Positions 6,855-15,680 of a stretch of DNA of 64,000 nt are shown here, one piece after another (positions within the stretch are counted from its first letter, which is position 1; every line of letters starts with the position of its first letter). The notes under the pieces are model-generated. The model did not search any database. It was not told the origin of the DNA and saw only the letters and a program-made list of their open reading frames with translations. The translations under genes and the position numbers were made by a program. Where the stretch lies: the NCBI RefSeq assembly GCF_034059295.1, contig NZ_CP139141.1, positions 2,897,001 through 2,961,000 on the forward strand, in the 5' to 3' direction. This DNA is from Pseudomonas sp. HR96 (GTDB taxonomy: Bacteria; Pseudomonadota; Gammaproteobacteria; Pseudomonadales; Pseudomonadaceae).

Positions 6855-7955
6855 TCAGGCCGGTTCCACCTGCGCCTGCAACTGCCCTGCCCCTTCAAGC
6901 TCGCGCACCAGCGGCAGCACGTGCTGGCCGAAGTATTCAACCTCTTCCTGAAAGTGCAGAAAGGCCGACAGTACCAGGTCGACCCCGGCCGCCTTGAGCG
7001 CGACGATGCGCTCGGCGATCTGCCGGGGGGTGCCGATCAGGTTGGTCTTGAAGCCGTCGTTGTACTGCACCAGGTCTTCGAAACTGGACTTGGCCCAGTT
7101 GCCCTCGCCTTCCGGGCTGGCCTTGCCGGCCTGCCGGGCGGCGTCGCCAAAGGCGTTGACCGCCTCGGGGTCGGCTTTGTCGATGATTTCGGCGAGCACT
7201 TCGCGCGCCTGTTCCTCGGTGTCGCGGGCGATGATGAAGGCGTTGACGCCGATCTTCACCGTATGGCCGTTGGCGGCGGCCTTGGCGCGGATGTCTGCAA
7301 CCTGGGCCTTGATGCCTTCGACCGTGTTGCCGTTGGTGAAGTACCAGTCGGAGACCCGCGCGGCCATGTCGCGCGCGGCCCGCGAGCTGCCGCCCTGGAA
7401 GATTTCCGGGTGAGGCTGTTGCAGCGGCTTGGGCCGCAGGTTGTAGTCGTGGAAGCGGTAGAAGTCGCCCTTGAAGGTGAAGTTGTCGGTGGTCCAGATG
7501 CCCTTCAGGGCGCGGATGAACTCTTCGGAGCGGCGATAGCGCTCGTCGTGCTCCAGCCAGGGTTCGCCGATGGCGGTGAATTCGCCCTTGAACCAGCCGC
7601 TGACGATGTTGATCGCCACGCGGCCGGCGGTCAGCTGGTCGATGGTCGCCAGTTGCTTGGCCACCACGGCGGGCGTCCATGGGCCTGGCAGGATCGCGGC
7701 GATCACCTTCAGGCGCTCGGTGGCGGCCAGCAGCGCGTGGCTGAAGGCGACCGACTCGTGCTGGTATTCGGCGCCGTAGCCGGCGGTGAAGCGGATCTGC
7801 GTCAAGGCGTACTCGAACCCCGAGCGTTCGGCGATCTGCGCCAGCTTTCGGTTGTAGTCGATGTCCCAGCCGGTGCGCTGCTCGATCTTGCTGACCACCA
7901 GGCCACCGCTGACATTGGGCACCCAGTAGGCGAACTTTATCGGGTGTGAGCTCAT
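6855..7955 (-). CDS. sfnG: FMNH2-dependent dimethylsulfone monooxygenase
   Basis: The 366-residue protein belongs to the bacterial-luciferase-like flavin monooxygenases and matches SfnG along its length: 'IKFAYWVPNVSGGLVVSKIE' at the N-terminus, then 'RFTAGYGAE', 'INIVSGWFKGEFTAIGEPW' and 'GGSSRAARDMAARVSDWYFT'. SfnG converts dimethylsulfone to methanesulfinate with reduced flavin supplied by a partner reductase, which lets Pseudomonas use organosulfur compounds under sulfate limitation. The gene stands alone here, without the reductase sfnF, sfnE, sfnC or the activator sfnR. A sigma-54 type promoter about 50 bases upstream agrees with the known SfnR/RpoN control of this gene. Confidence 0.93.
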   Translation of the reverse strand: MSSHPIKFAYWVPNVSGGLVVSKIEQRTGWDIDYNRKLAQIAERSGFEYALTQIRFTAGYGAEYQHESVAFSHALLAATERLKVIAAILPGPWTPAVVAKQLATIDQLTAGRVAINIVSGWFKGEFTAIGEPWLEHDERYRRSEEFIRALKGIWTTDNFTFKGDFYRFHDYNLRPKPLQQPHPEIFQGGSSRAARDMAARVSDWYFTNGNTVEGIKAQVADIRAKAAANGHTVKIGVNAFIIARDTEEQAREVLAEIIDKADPEAVNAFGDAARQAGKASPEGEGNWAKSSFEDLVQYNDGFKTNLIGTPRQIAERIVALKAAGVDLVLSAFLHFQEEVEYFGQHVLPLVRELEGAGQLQAQVEPA

Positions 7956-8005
7956 GCGGGCTTCTCCGTGTTGAAGGTGGACGTCACCTCACTGCCAGGG
8001 ATGTG

Positions 8006-8021
8006 AGCAGCAACCGTGCCA
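8006..8021 (-). promoter_or_regulatory. sigma-54 (RpoN) promoter of sfnG
   Basis: The minus strand reads TGGCACGGTTGCTGCT, with GG and GC separated by 10 bases as required for a -24/-12 element. It lies about 50 bases upstream of the sfnG start. SfnR, the known activator of sfnG in P. putida, is a sigma-54-dependent regulator. Confidence 0.8.
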
Positions 8022-8124
8022 GCGCATTTTTGCCAATCCATTCAATGCGTTGCCAGCTGAGCGCAGATCCTTGATGTCCGTGCCGGGGCAAGCTGCACAA
8101 GTGCTGTTGCGTCAGCAACACCCG

Positions 8125-8154
8125 AAAAAAAAGCCCGACGCCAAGGGGTCGGGC
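8125..8154 (-). terminator. intrinsic terminator of the metallo-beta-lactamase-fold gene
   Basis: On the minus strand a stem gcccga/tcgggc with a 10-base loop is followed by eight T residues. It lies about 50 bases past the stop of the gene at 8204-9187. Confidence 0.85.
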
Positions 8155-8203
8155 AGGCGCAAGCACAAGACTCGCCACAGGGAGGAGCTCGATCGACGCT
8201 GGC

Positions 8204-9187
8204 CTACTGCAACAACGGCACGTGCGCAGCACGCTGGTAAGGGCCATAGGCCGCCGGGGCCCAATGAAAGCTCGGACTCTGGCCGGTGACATGGCCGATG
8301 CCGGGGAACGGCAGGTGTGCGGCAGCCAGCCACTGATGGTCTCGGGCCAGTTCGCTGAACTCGCTCAGGCGGCTGGCGATGGCCTTGGCCGGGTCGACGT
8401 CGAAGCGGATCGCCACCTGTGGGTGCTCGAACTGCACGGCGACGTTGTGGATCAGGTCGCCGATGAAGACGATCGACTGGCCCTTGGACTCGAAGCGGTA
8501 GGTGGTGCTGCCCGGGGTATGACCCGCCTTGAGCTGGGTCTGCACGAACGGCAGGGGTGACGCCGGTGGCGTGAACGTTGCCCACTGCCCGCTGGCGACA
8601 TAGGGCGCCACCGAATGCTGGGCCACCTCGAAGCCGTCGCGGGATTTCTCCGGGGCGGCGGCCTCCTCCTTCTTGCTCAGCCAATAATCGGCTTCAGCCT
8701 GTGCGGCGTAGACCTTGGCGTTGGGGAACAGCGCCGCGCCGCGGGCGTCCACCAGCCCGCAGACGTGGTCCAGGTGCATGTGGGTGAGCAGGATGGTCTC
8801 GACCTGTTCAGGCTCGTAGCCGGCTGCGTGCATGTTGGCCAACAGGTGGCCGGCGGTGGCGCCGATGCATTGCCCGGCGCCCGTGTCGACCAGCACCAGA
8901 TGTTCGCCGGTGTTGATCAGAAAGGCGTTGAAGGTGGTCTGCACCGCCGCCCCATCGATGGCCTGGCGGGCCAGCAAGGCGCGGATCTGCGCCGGGCTCA
9001 TGCCTTGCAGCAGGCTGGGGGCCAGGTCGTTGTAGCCGTCGTACAGGGCGTTCACCTCGTAGTCGCCCACCGCCAGGCGAAAATAGCCCGGGACCTGACT
9101 TTTTTGTTGGGCCGCCGGCTGGGCGGCGGCGGCCGCTGCCATGACACAGGCAAGCAACGGCAGGGCGTAACGGGCGTATCCCGGCAT
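8204..9187 (-). CDS. exported metallo-beta-lactamase-fold hydrolase
   Basis: The 327-residue protein starts at ATG 9187, chosen because GAGG lies about 8 bases upstream and a Sec signal peptide follows at once (MPGYARYALPLLACVMAAAA). The mature part carries the di-metal signature THMHLDH (around residue 135), a later His in 'AGHTPGS', an Asp in 'FIGDLIH' and a final His in 'AAHLPFPG'. The overall pattern is like periplasmic lactonase/hydrolase members of the superfamily. The substrate cannot be read from sequence. It is monocistronic, with its own terminator, and diverges from the amidohydrolase gene. Confidence 0.85.
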   Translation of the reverse strand: MPGYARYALPLLACVMAAAAAAQPAAQQKSQVPGYFRLAVGDYEVNALYDGYNDLAPSLLQGMSPAQIRALLARQAIDGAAVQTTFNAFLINTGEHLVLVDTGAGQCIGATAGHLLANMHAAGYEPEQVETILLTHMHLDHVCGLVDARGAALFPNAKVYAAQAEADYWLSKKEEAAAPEKSRDGFEVAQHSVAPYVASGQWATFTPPASPLPFVQTQLKAGHTPGSTTYRFESKGQSIVFIGDLIHNVAVQFEHPQVAIRFDVDPAKAIASRLSEFSELARDHQWLAAAHLPFPGIGHVTGQSPSFHWAPAAYGPYQRAAHVPLLQ

Positions 9188-9353
9188 GGCAAGTGACCTC
9201 GTGAGCGAAGCCGGCATGTTGCGCGCCCCGCCGGGCGGCGGCTTGATGGTCTGTGCGCGATGTGGAAGCGGCGTGCTGCGGGTTTTGCCCGGTGGCGGGC
9301 TGTTGGGGCATCATGGCCCGGTCGAGCCCGGCGCCCACCCTTGCGAGTGACTC

Positions 9354-10181
9354 ATGAGCGTATTGACCGAACCCAAGATCGACTGCCATCACCATTTGTT
9401 CGACCCGCAGCACTACCCCTATGTGGCGGACACCGCCTACCGCCCTGAAGGCCACGAAGTGGGGACCCAGCAGCAATACCTCGCGGTGATGCAGGCCTAC
9501 AACATCCAGCACTCGCTGATCGTCGGGCCGACGTCGGGCTACAACACCGACAACCGCTGCCTGCTGGCCGCACTGGCCGAGCAGCCGGCGCGCTTTCGCG
9601 GCATTGCCGTGGTGCCGCTGGACATCGACAGCCAGGCGCTGGCCGAGCTCAAGGCCCAGGGCGTGGTGGGGATTGCCTTGAACGTAGCCATGCTCGGCAC
9701 TGCGCCCTTCGTCGCCATTGACGCACTGATGGGCCGCCTGGCCGAGCTTGATCTGTTTGCCCAGATTCAAGTCATGGACAAACAGTTGCCGGCGCTGCTG
9801 CCGTTGCTGCAACGCACGTCCACCCGCCTGCTGATCGACCACAGCGGCCGCCCGGACGTCACGACTGGCCTGCAGCAACCGGCCTTCCAGGCACTGCTGA
9901 CGCTGGCCGAGCACGGGCGTACCTATGTGAAATTGTCCGGGCTGTCGAAGTTTTCCCGCGAGCCCTACCCCTACGCCGATGGCCGGCCGTATCAGCAGGC
10001 GCTGCTGCAGGCCTTCGGCGCCGAGCGCTGCCTCTGGGGTTCGGATTGGCCGTTCCTGCGCGCCGCCGAGCGGATGGATATCGGCACGCTGTTGCTGCTG
10101 ATCGAGGCGCTGGTGCCGTCGGCTCGCGAGCGTGAGCAGGTGTTGTGGCATACCCCGCGCGCGCTGTTCGGGTTTGCGTGA
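9354..10181 (+). CDS. amidohydrolase family (PF04909-type) metal-dependent hydrolase
   Basis: The 275-residue TIM-barrel hydrolase opens with the metal-binding motif 'DCHHHLFDP' (residues 10-18). It has a mid-protein 'LLIDHSGRPD' and a C-terminal 'LWGSDWPF' with the conserved Asp. This arrangement is shared with 2-pyrone-4,6-dicarboxylate lactonase and 4-sulfomuconolactonase, which hydrolyse lactone rings in aromatic degradation. No other aromatic-pathway gene is near, so the substrate is open. The gene is divergent from the metallo-beta-lactamase-fold gene, with about 165 bases between. Confidence 0.85.
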   Translation: MSVLTEPKIDCHHHLFDPQHYPYVADTAYRPEGHEVGTQQQYLAVMQAYNIQHSLIVGPTSGYNTDNRCLLAALAEQPARFRGIAVVPLDIDSQALAELKAQGVVGIALNVAMLGTAPFVAIDALMGRLAELDLFAQIQVMDKQLPALLPLLQRTSTRLLIDHSGRPDVTTGLQQPAFQALLTLAEHGRTYVKLSGLSKFSREPYPYADGRPYQQALLQAFGAERCLWGSDWPFLRAAERMDIGTLLLLIEALVPSAREREQVLWHTPRALFGFA

Positions 10182-10212
10182 AGCTGGCGAGCTAGGGTGA
10201 GGGCAGATCGAA

Positions 10213-10239
10213 AGATCGCGGGCTCTGCCCGCTCCCACG
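10213..10239. repeat. REP-type palindrome
   Basis: The sequence gatcgcgggctctgcccgc followed by tcccacgg is the familiar Pseudomonas intergenic REP palindrome (stem gcgggc/gcccgc). It lies shortly after the amidohydrolase stop. Confidence 0.55.
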
Positions 10240-10341
10240 GTGATTCGCGGCGAAGGCAGGCTTGAAGGTCTACAGGGTTTTGTGAACTTCGTGCCCCGCC
10301 GGTGTGCCTATTAGGTCAATCATTCCAGCGGTTGGCACAGC

Positions 10342-10602
10342 ATGAACTTCATCGAATTACTGCAATGGCCGGCCATGGCCGTCACGGTACTGGCGGCCTG
10401 GTTCATGGGCTCGGTGCGAGCGCGGCGGCGGATCATCGCGTTCTGGTGCTTCACCATCGGGAATGTGTTGTGGGTGATTTGGGGCGCCAGCCACGACGCC
10501 TATGGCTTGATTACCCTGGAGGTGGTGCTGGCACTGATGAATATGCGCGGCCTGAAAAAGAACCGGCTGGAATGCCGCAAGGCCGAGCAGCCTCCCGCCT
10601 GA
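10342..10602 (+). CDS. small two-helix membrane protein of unknown function
   Basis: The 86-residue protein has two or three hydrophobic helices (about residues 8-24, 32-48 and 52-66) separated by an Arg-rich cytosolic turn (RARRR) and a basic C-terminus. The composition and 12-base spacing to the next gene suggest it is the first gene of an operon with the following two. No family was recognised. Confidence 0.7.
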   Translation: MNFIELLQWPAMAVTVLAAWFMGSVRARRRIIAFWCFTIGNVLWVIWGASHDAYGLITLEVVLALMNMRGLKKNRLECRKAEQPPA

Positions 10603-10613
10603 CTGGAGTCGAC

Positions 10614-10940
10614 ATGCACCCCACCACCCCGGACGGCCGCTATTTCGTGGTCAAGGGTCAACTCTGGCGATGCACCAACCCAAGCCTCGACGACGCCGTG
10701 CGCCAACGCTGGGTCAAGGCGCTGATGGCCGCTCGCCGCGCGGTCAAGTCAGCCAAGGCATCGGCCGACGATGCGCAGTTGCGCGCCGCCCGTGCCCAGG
10801 TGCAGGACGCCAAGGTGGCGCTCGGCGAGCGCGGCCCGGTATGGTGGAATGACGGCAGCCCGGACTTCAACCGCCGGCAGGTCCGCCACACCCCCTATGC
10901 GGCTTGGTACGAGTCGCTTGCCCACAAGGAGCGTCCATGA
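10614..10940 (+). CDS. conserved hypothetical protein
   Basis: The 108-residue protein starts at ATG 10614 ('MHPTTPDGRYFVVKGQLWR') and has a basic, Ala-rich helical centre and a C-terminal 'VWWNDGSPDFNRRQVRHTPY'. The start follows GGAG at a good distance. Its stop overlaps the start of the next gene (ATGA), so the two are translationally coupled. The function is not recognised; the small basic cytosolic form and coupling to a YbaK-type deacylase are all the sequence offers. Confidence 0.75.
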   Translation: MHPTTPDGRYFVVKGQLWRCTNPSLDDAVRQRWVKALMAARRAVKSAKASADDAQLRAARAQVQDAKVALGERGPVWWNDGSPDFNRRQVRHTPYAAWYESLAHKERP

Positions 10941-11398
10941 GTCTTGCCAGCGTCAAATCCTTCCTCGCCGACCATGCCCCCGACCTTGCCGTCATCGAGC
11001 TGCCTGAAAGCACGGCCACCGTGGCCCTGGCCGCGCTGGCCCATCAGGTGGAGCCGGGGCAGATTGCCAAGTCACTTTCTCTGCGGGTCAATGAACAGGT
11101 CATCCTCATCGTCACCCGTGGCGATGCACGGCTGGACAACCGCAAGTTCAAGGAGCGGTTCGGGGTCAAGGCAAAGATGCTCGGTGCCGAGGAGGTAGAA
11201 GCGTACACCGGGCATCCGGTGGGCGGGGTCTGCCCGTTCGGCTTGCCGGAGGGCGTGGCGGTGTATTGCGATGTGTCGCTGCAGGCTTTCGACGAAGTAC
11301 TGCCGGCCGGCGGCGCGATCAATGCGGCGGTGCGCTTGAATCCCCAACGGATGGCGAGTCTGGTCAAGGCGCAGTGGGTGGATGTCGTGCAGGGGTGA
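10937..11398 (+). CDS. YbaK/EbsC-type aminoacyl-tRNA deacylase
   Basis: The 153-residue protein (ATG 10937, overlapping the previous stop) has the YbaK/ProX fold motifs. These are the catalytic Lys in 'GQIAKSLSLRV' (about residue 42), the 'GVKAKMLGAEEVEAYTGHPV' segment, and 'GGVCPFGLPEGV'. Family members hydrolyse mischarged tRNAs such as Cys- or Ala-tRNA(Pro), or act on related aminoacyl groups; which tRNA this one serves cannot be told. It ends a three-gene operon and is followed by a strong bidirectional hairpin. Confidence 0.88.
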   Translation: MSLASVKSFLADHAPDLAVIELPESTATVALAALAHQVEPGQIAKSLSLRVNEQVILIVTRGDARLDNRKFKERFGVKAKMLGAEEVEAYTGHPVGGVCPFGLPEGVAVYCDVSLQAFDEVLPAGGAINAAVRLNPQRMASLVKAQWVDVVQG

Positions 11399-11406
11399 TC
11401 AGAGTG

Positions 11407-11438
11407 GCGGGTTTGACGCGCTATCGCGTCAAACCCGC
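11407..11438. terminator. bidirectional hairpin terminator
   Basis: A perfect 14-bp stem (gcgggtttgacgcg/cgcgtcaaacccgc) with loop ctat lies between the convergent deacylase and glgX genes. A T-containing tail (ttcttgctt) follows on the plus strand. Confidence 0.85.
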
Positions 11439-11445
11439 TTCTTGC

Positions 11446-13620
11446 TTACTTGCGCTTGCGCGAGCTAGGTTTTTTCAGCTCGAACATCAGCACCGAACGA
11501 CCGGTCACCTGGTACTCGGCGCCGAACTCGAAGGTTTCGCCCAGGTCCAGATCCGGCTGGTTGGTGTCCAGTTGCAACACCCACTTGGCCCCCTGCGGCA
11601 CTTGCGGCAAGGTGAATGACACCACGTCGTGGTGCGCGTTGACGATGATCAACAGCGAGTTGTCGACGCCCTCGCGCTGGATACCACTGGCCTTGGTGCG
11701 ACCGTCGAGCAGGATGCCCATGCAGCGGTTGTTGCCGTCCTGCCACTGCTCGGTGCCCATTTCCGAACCGTTGGGTTGAATCCAGCTGACGTCTTTCACG
11801 CCCATGCCTTCGTCATACTCGCCGGTGAAGAAACGGTTGCGGCGCAGCAGCGGGTAGCGTGCGCGCAGCTCGATCAGGTAGCGCACGAAATCCTGCAGCT
11901 CGGCGCTCTGCTCGCTGACGTTCCAATCGACCCAGCCGATCTCGCTGTCCTGGCAGTAGGCGTTGTTGCTGCCGCCCTGGGTGCGAGCGAACTCGTCACC
12001 GGCCAGCAGCATCGGCGTGCCTTGGGCGAGGAACAAGGTGGCTAGGAGGTTGCGCATCTGCCGGTAGCGCAGCGCGAGGATTTCCGGGTCTTCGGTCGGG
12101 CCTTCGACGCCGCAGTTCCACGACTTGTTGTCCGAGTGGCCGTCACGGTTGTCTTCACCGTTGGCTTCGTTGTGCTTGTCGTTGTAGGAAACCAGGTCGT
12201 TGAGGGTGAAACCGTCGTGGGCGGTGATGAAATTCACCGAGGACGCCGGCTTGCGGCCGCGACGGTTGAACTGGTCGCCCGAGCCCAGGAAGATCTTCGC
12301 AAAGTCGCCGAGCATCTCGTCGTCGCCTTTCCAGAAGGCCCGGGAGATGTCGCGGAACTTGTCGTTCCATTCCATCCAGCCCGGCGGGAAGTTGCCCACC
12401 TGGTAGCCACCGGGGCCACAGTCCCAGGGCTCGGCCACCAGCTTGACTTTGGCCAGCACCGGGTCCTGGCGGCAGGCGTCGAGGAAGCCCCCGCCTTCGC
12501 TGAAACCATGGGCCTCCCGGCCGAGAATGGTCGCCAGGTCGAAGCGGAAACCGTCCACGCCCATCTCCGAACTCCAGTAGCGCAGCGAGTCGGTGACCAT
12601 CTGCAGCACGCACGGGTGGCTCATGTTCAGGGTGTTGCCGGTGCCGGTGTCGTTGATGTAGTAGCGTGCATCGTCGGGCATCAGGCGGTAGTAGCTGGCG
12701 TTGTCGATGCCTTTGAGCGAGAGGGTCGGACCCATCTCGTTGCCTTCGGCGGTGTGGTTGTAGACCACGTCGAGGATGACTTCCAGACCGGCCTTGTGAA
12801 AACGCGAGACCATCACTTTGAATTCGCCGATCGACTGCCCGGCCAGGTAGCGGCCATGGGGTGCGAAGAAGCCCAGGGTGTTGTAGCCCCAGAAGTTGCG
12901 CAGGCCTTTTTCCAGCAGGTGGTTGTCGTCGAGGAAGTAATGCACCGGCATCAGTTCCACCGAGGTCACGCCGAGCGAGCGGATGTACTCGACCACGTCG
13001 TTCTCGTGGAAGGCGGCAAAGGTGCCCCGCTCCGCTTCACGTACCGAGGGGTGACGCATGGTGAAGCCGCGCACGTGGGTCTCGTAGAACACGGTGTTCT
13101 CCCACGGCACGTTCGGCTTGGGCGTGTTGCCCCAGGTGAACGCCGGGTCGATCACCCGGCAGCGCGGCATGAACGGCGCGCTGTCGCGCTCGTCGAACGA
13201 GAGGTCGCCGTCTTCGTGGCCCACGGTGTAGCCGAACAAGGCGTCGTCCCACTGCAGCTCGCCCCAGATCTGCTTGGCGTAGGGGTCGATCAGCAGTTTG
13301 TTGGGGTTGAAGCGGTGGCCGTTGGCCGGGTCGTAAGGGCCGTGCACGCGATACCCATAAAGGGTACCGGGACGGGCATCGGGCAGGTAGCCGTGCCAGA
13401 TTTCGTTGGTGAATTCGGGGAGCGCGATGCGCTCGATCTCTTCCTTGCCTTCAGCGTCGAACAGGCAGAGTTCGACCTTGGTGGCATTGGCGGAAAAAAT
13501 CGCAAAGTTGACCCCCGAACCATCCCAGGTCGCGCCCAGTGGGTACGGCAGACCTTCGCTGACGCGGCTGGCGGGACGGGGTTGATCAGTTGCACTGTCG
13601 TTCGCTGGTTGATCGGTCAT
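11446..13620 (-). CDS. glgX: glycogen debranching enzyme GlgX
   Basis: The 724-residue protein is a GH13 debranching enzyme. It has an N-terminal CBM48-type domain (about residues 25-130, 'GLPYPLGATWDGSGVNFAIF') followed by the alpha-amylase barrel. The barrel has 'DVVYNHTAEG', the nucleophile region 'VDGFRFDLA', the acid region 'LVAEPWDCGPGGYQVGNFPP' and 'FITAHDGFTLNDLVSYNDKH'. GlgX removes short alpha-1,6 branches from glycogen limit dextrins. The ATG at 13620 has GGAG about 9 bases upstream; the TTG two codons earlier is less likely. No other glycogen gene is in the window. Confidence 0.95.
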   Translation of the reverse strand: MTDQPANDSATDQPRPASRVSEGLPYPLGATWDGSGVNFAIFSANATKVELCLFDAEGKEEIERIALPEFTNEIWHGYLPDARPGTLYGYRVHGPYDPANGHRFNPNKLLIDPYAKQIWGELQWDDALFGYTVGHEDGDLSFDERDSAPFMPRCRVIDPAFTWGNTPKPNVPWENTVFYETHVRGFTMRHPSVREAERGTFAAFHENDVVEYIRSLGVTSVELMPVHYFLDDNHLLEKGLRNFWGYNTLGFFAPHGRYLAGQSIGEFKVMVSRFHKAGLEVILDVVYNHTAEGNEMGPTLSLKGIDNASYYRLMPDDARYYINDTGTGNTLNMSHPCVLQMVTDSLRYWSSEMGVDGFRFDLATILGREAHGFSEGGGFLDACRQDPVLAKVKLVAEPWDCGPGGYQVGNFPPGWMEWNDKFRDISRAFWKGDDEMLGDFAKIFLGSGDQFNRRGRKPASSVNFITAHDGFTLNDLVSYNDKHNEANGEDNRDGHSDNKSWNCGVEGPTEDPEILALRYRQMRNLLATLFLAQGTPMLLAGDEFARTQGGSNNAYCQDSEIGWVDWNVSEQSAELQDFVRYLIELRARYPLLRRNRFFTGEYDEGMGVKDVSWIQPNGSEMGTEQWQDGNNRCMGILLDGRTKASGIQREGVDNSLLIIVNAHHDVVSFTLPQVPQGAKWVLQLDTNQPDLDLGETFEFGAEYQVTGRSVLMFELKKPSSRKRK

Positions 13621-13909
13621 GATCAATCACTCCGGGGAAAATTCGGGCTGAATTCGTAAACGCTTGACCAAAAGGGTCTAACGATAGAAGCCCCGGGTGA
13701 AAAACAGTTCAGCTTAATTTCATTCCCGTCCCTTCGGGGACTGGTGAGGTCCTGGCGCGACAACCAATAGCGTGGATTTATCCTGCCCGGCCAAATACTT
13801 GCGAGCCAAACACAGGTCATTCGTCGGCCTGTGGGCGCCATGGGCACGGCGCGGCGTCTGATGGATAGCTAGCACATCATTGCGTGCTCTCGCCACGATA
13901 AGGAAGAAC

Positions 13910-14176
13910 ATGACATCGCTCTATCAGGGGTTCGCGCAAGTGGCGTTTTCCGAAGTCGGTATCCAGGACTTCACCAGCTTTGCCTTGAGCCTCAAGACCA
14001 TCACCTTGGTGGACTTGACCCCCGGCACTTATGAAGTGACCTTGCTGGGCGACGAACCCGAAGTCGCCACCGACTCCTACGTGCGCATCCTGCTGCCCGA
14101 CGGCAGCGAACACTCGGGGCGGGTGACCGGAGTCTGCGGCTCGACCATCGCCTTCCTTGGCAACTTCACTGGCTGA
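13910..14176 (+). CDS. conserved hypothetical protein, 88 residues
   Basis: The ATG at 13910 opens 'MTSLYQGFAQVAFSEVGIQD'. The protein is soluble, strand-rich and acidic, with 'VDLTPGTYEVTLLGDEP' in the middle and no signal peptide. It stands alone between glgX and a convergent oxidoreductase gene. The 290-base gap upstream (13621-13909) holds a UUCG-type hairpin near 13730-13745 but no gene. No family was recognised. Confidence 0.7.
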   Translation: MTSLYQGFAQVAFSEVGIQDFTSFALSLKTITLVDLTPGTYEVTLLGDEPEVATDSYVRILLPDGSEHSGRVTGVCGSTIAFLGNFTG

Positions 14177-14190
14177 CTCACTCTGGCAGT

Positions 14191-15525
14191 TCAGGACGGG
14201 CTGGGCGGCGTGCCGCGAAAGGCATCCAGGCCGTTGACCGTCGGCAGCTCCACCGGCTTGCCGCTGTGGGCCGACTGGTAGATCGCCTCCATGATGCGCT
14301 GGTCCTGCAGGCCCTCCTCGCCGGGTGTCCACGGTTGCTTGCCGTTGGCAACGCAGTCGGCAAAATGGTCCATCTCCAGGGCGAACTGGTTTTTCTCGGG
14401 CGGGCTGATCTGCTCGATGCCCGGCGCGATGAACTCGCTTGTGTCACTGGCAATGCGGCTGCGCTTGAGCTGCAGCCCGCGATAGGCGAATGCCGGGTCC
14501 ATGTTGGCCCAACCGCTGTCGCCGACCACTCGGTAGTGCTTGGAGGTGAAGGTGCCATAGCTGGCGTTGCACTGCACCCGGGTGCCGCCGGGAAAGCGCA
14601 TCTGCCACAGGATGGCTTCTTCCACCTCGGTAAAGCGCGGGTCGCCGGGGGTACTGTAGAGGCTGGCCTGGACCTCCACCGGCTCCTCCCCCAACAGGAA
14701 GCGTGAGGTGTTGAGGCAGTACAGGCCGATGTCCGGCAACGCCCCGCCGCCGGCCAGCGCCTTGATGTGGCGCCACTGGCGGGTGTTCTGCTTCGATTGG
14801 TTCTGGCAATTGGACATCGTGATCAGCTTGATCTGCCCCAGCGCCGCGCGGTTGCGCACCCAGTCCTTGACCTGGCGGTCAAGGGGCTCGTATTGAATGC
14901 GATAGGCAATCATCAGCCGGCGGTCTGCCGCCTTGCAGGCAGCGATCATCGCCTGGCAATCGGCGACCGAGGTGGCCATGGGCTTTTCGCACAGTACGTG
15001 CTTGCCGGCATGGGCGGCGCGCACGGTAAATTCCTTGTGCAGGGCGTTGGGCAGGACGATATACACCGCGTGCACGTCCGGGTTGTCGCGCAGTTGGTCG
15101 AAGGTCTCGTAGTTGTACAGATGGCTTTCGGGCACGTCATACATCGCAGCTACCTGGCGCGCCTTGGCTGGGTCGCCACTGACCAGCGCGGTGACCCGGC
15201 AGCGCTTGCTGGTGGCCAGCGCCGGCATGATCTCCTCCAGGCTCAGGCGCCCGAGGCCGACGATGGCCAGCCCCAGGCGGCCGTCCTTGCCCAGTTGCAC
15301 CGGCATCTGGGCCTTCTCGCTTTTATCTTCCTGCATGGGCGGCAGCTTGACCGCCGCCGGCAGCTCCCTGGCCGGCGTGGCCGCCATGCCGGGCGATGGG
15401 GCAGCACCTTGTGCCCAGGCGGCCTGGCCGGTCAGGCCGACCACACCGGCAGTGGCCACGGCCGAACCGGTCAGTTTGAGGAAACGGCGTCGGTTGGCCG
15501 TGGCAGCGTCCAGGTCATTGTTCAC
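14191..15525 (-). CDS. Tat-exported Gfo/Idh/MocA oxidoreductase (glucose-fructose oxidoreductase-like)
   Basis: The 444-residue protein starts with a twin-arginine signal, NRRRFLKLTGSAV at residues 11-23, and a hydrophobic stretch ending near AWA. The catalytic domain has the Rossmann motif 'AIVGLGRLS', the family motif 'CEKPMATS' and a C-terminal dimerisation domain. Export by Tat with tightly bound NADP is known for Zymomonas glucose-fructose oxidoreductase, so a periplasmic sugar oxidoreductase is likely. The substrate is unknown. It is monocistronic. Confidence 0.88.
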   Translation of the reverse strand: MNNDLDAATANRRRFLKLTGSAVATAGVVGLTGQAAWAQGAAPSPGMAATPARELPAAVKLPPMQEDKSEKAQMPVQLGKDGRLGLAIVGLGRLSLEEIMPALATSKRCRVTALVSGDPAKARQVAAMYDVPESHLYNYETFDQLRDNPDVHAVYIVLPNALHKEFTVRAAHAGKHVLCEKPMATSVADCQAMIAACKAADRRLMIAYRIQYEPLDRQVKDWVRNRAALGQIKLITMSNCQNQSKQNTRQWRHIKALAGGGALPDIGLYCLNTSRFLLGEEPVEVQASLYSTPGDPRFTEVEEAILWQMRFPGGTRVQCNASYGTFTSKHYRVVGDSGWANMDPAFAYRGLQLKRSRIASDTSEFIAPGIEQISPPEKNQFALEMDHFADCVANGKQPWTPGEEGLQDQRIMEAIYQSAHSGKPVELPTVNGLDAFRGTPPSPS

Positions 15526-15680
15526 TCGCGTTCTCCACTAGCAGGACTGGCACGGCGCTCAGGGATTGAGCGCCCAGGCCTGACGTCGTCGGCGAGCGGG
15601 GTTGGGGCGGGCCGGCACAGGCTGTGCAGCGGTGGACTTTGGCCTGTGGCGCGCAGTTCGGTTTTTTTTGCCGACCGGTC

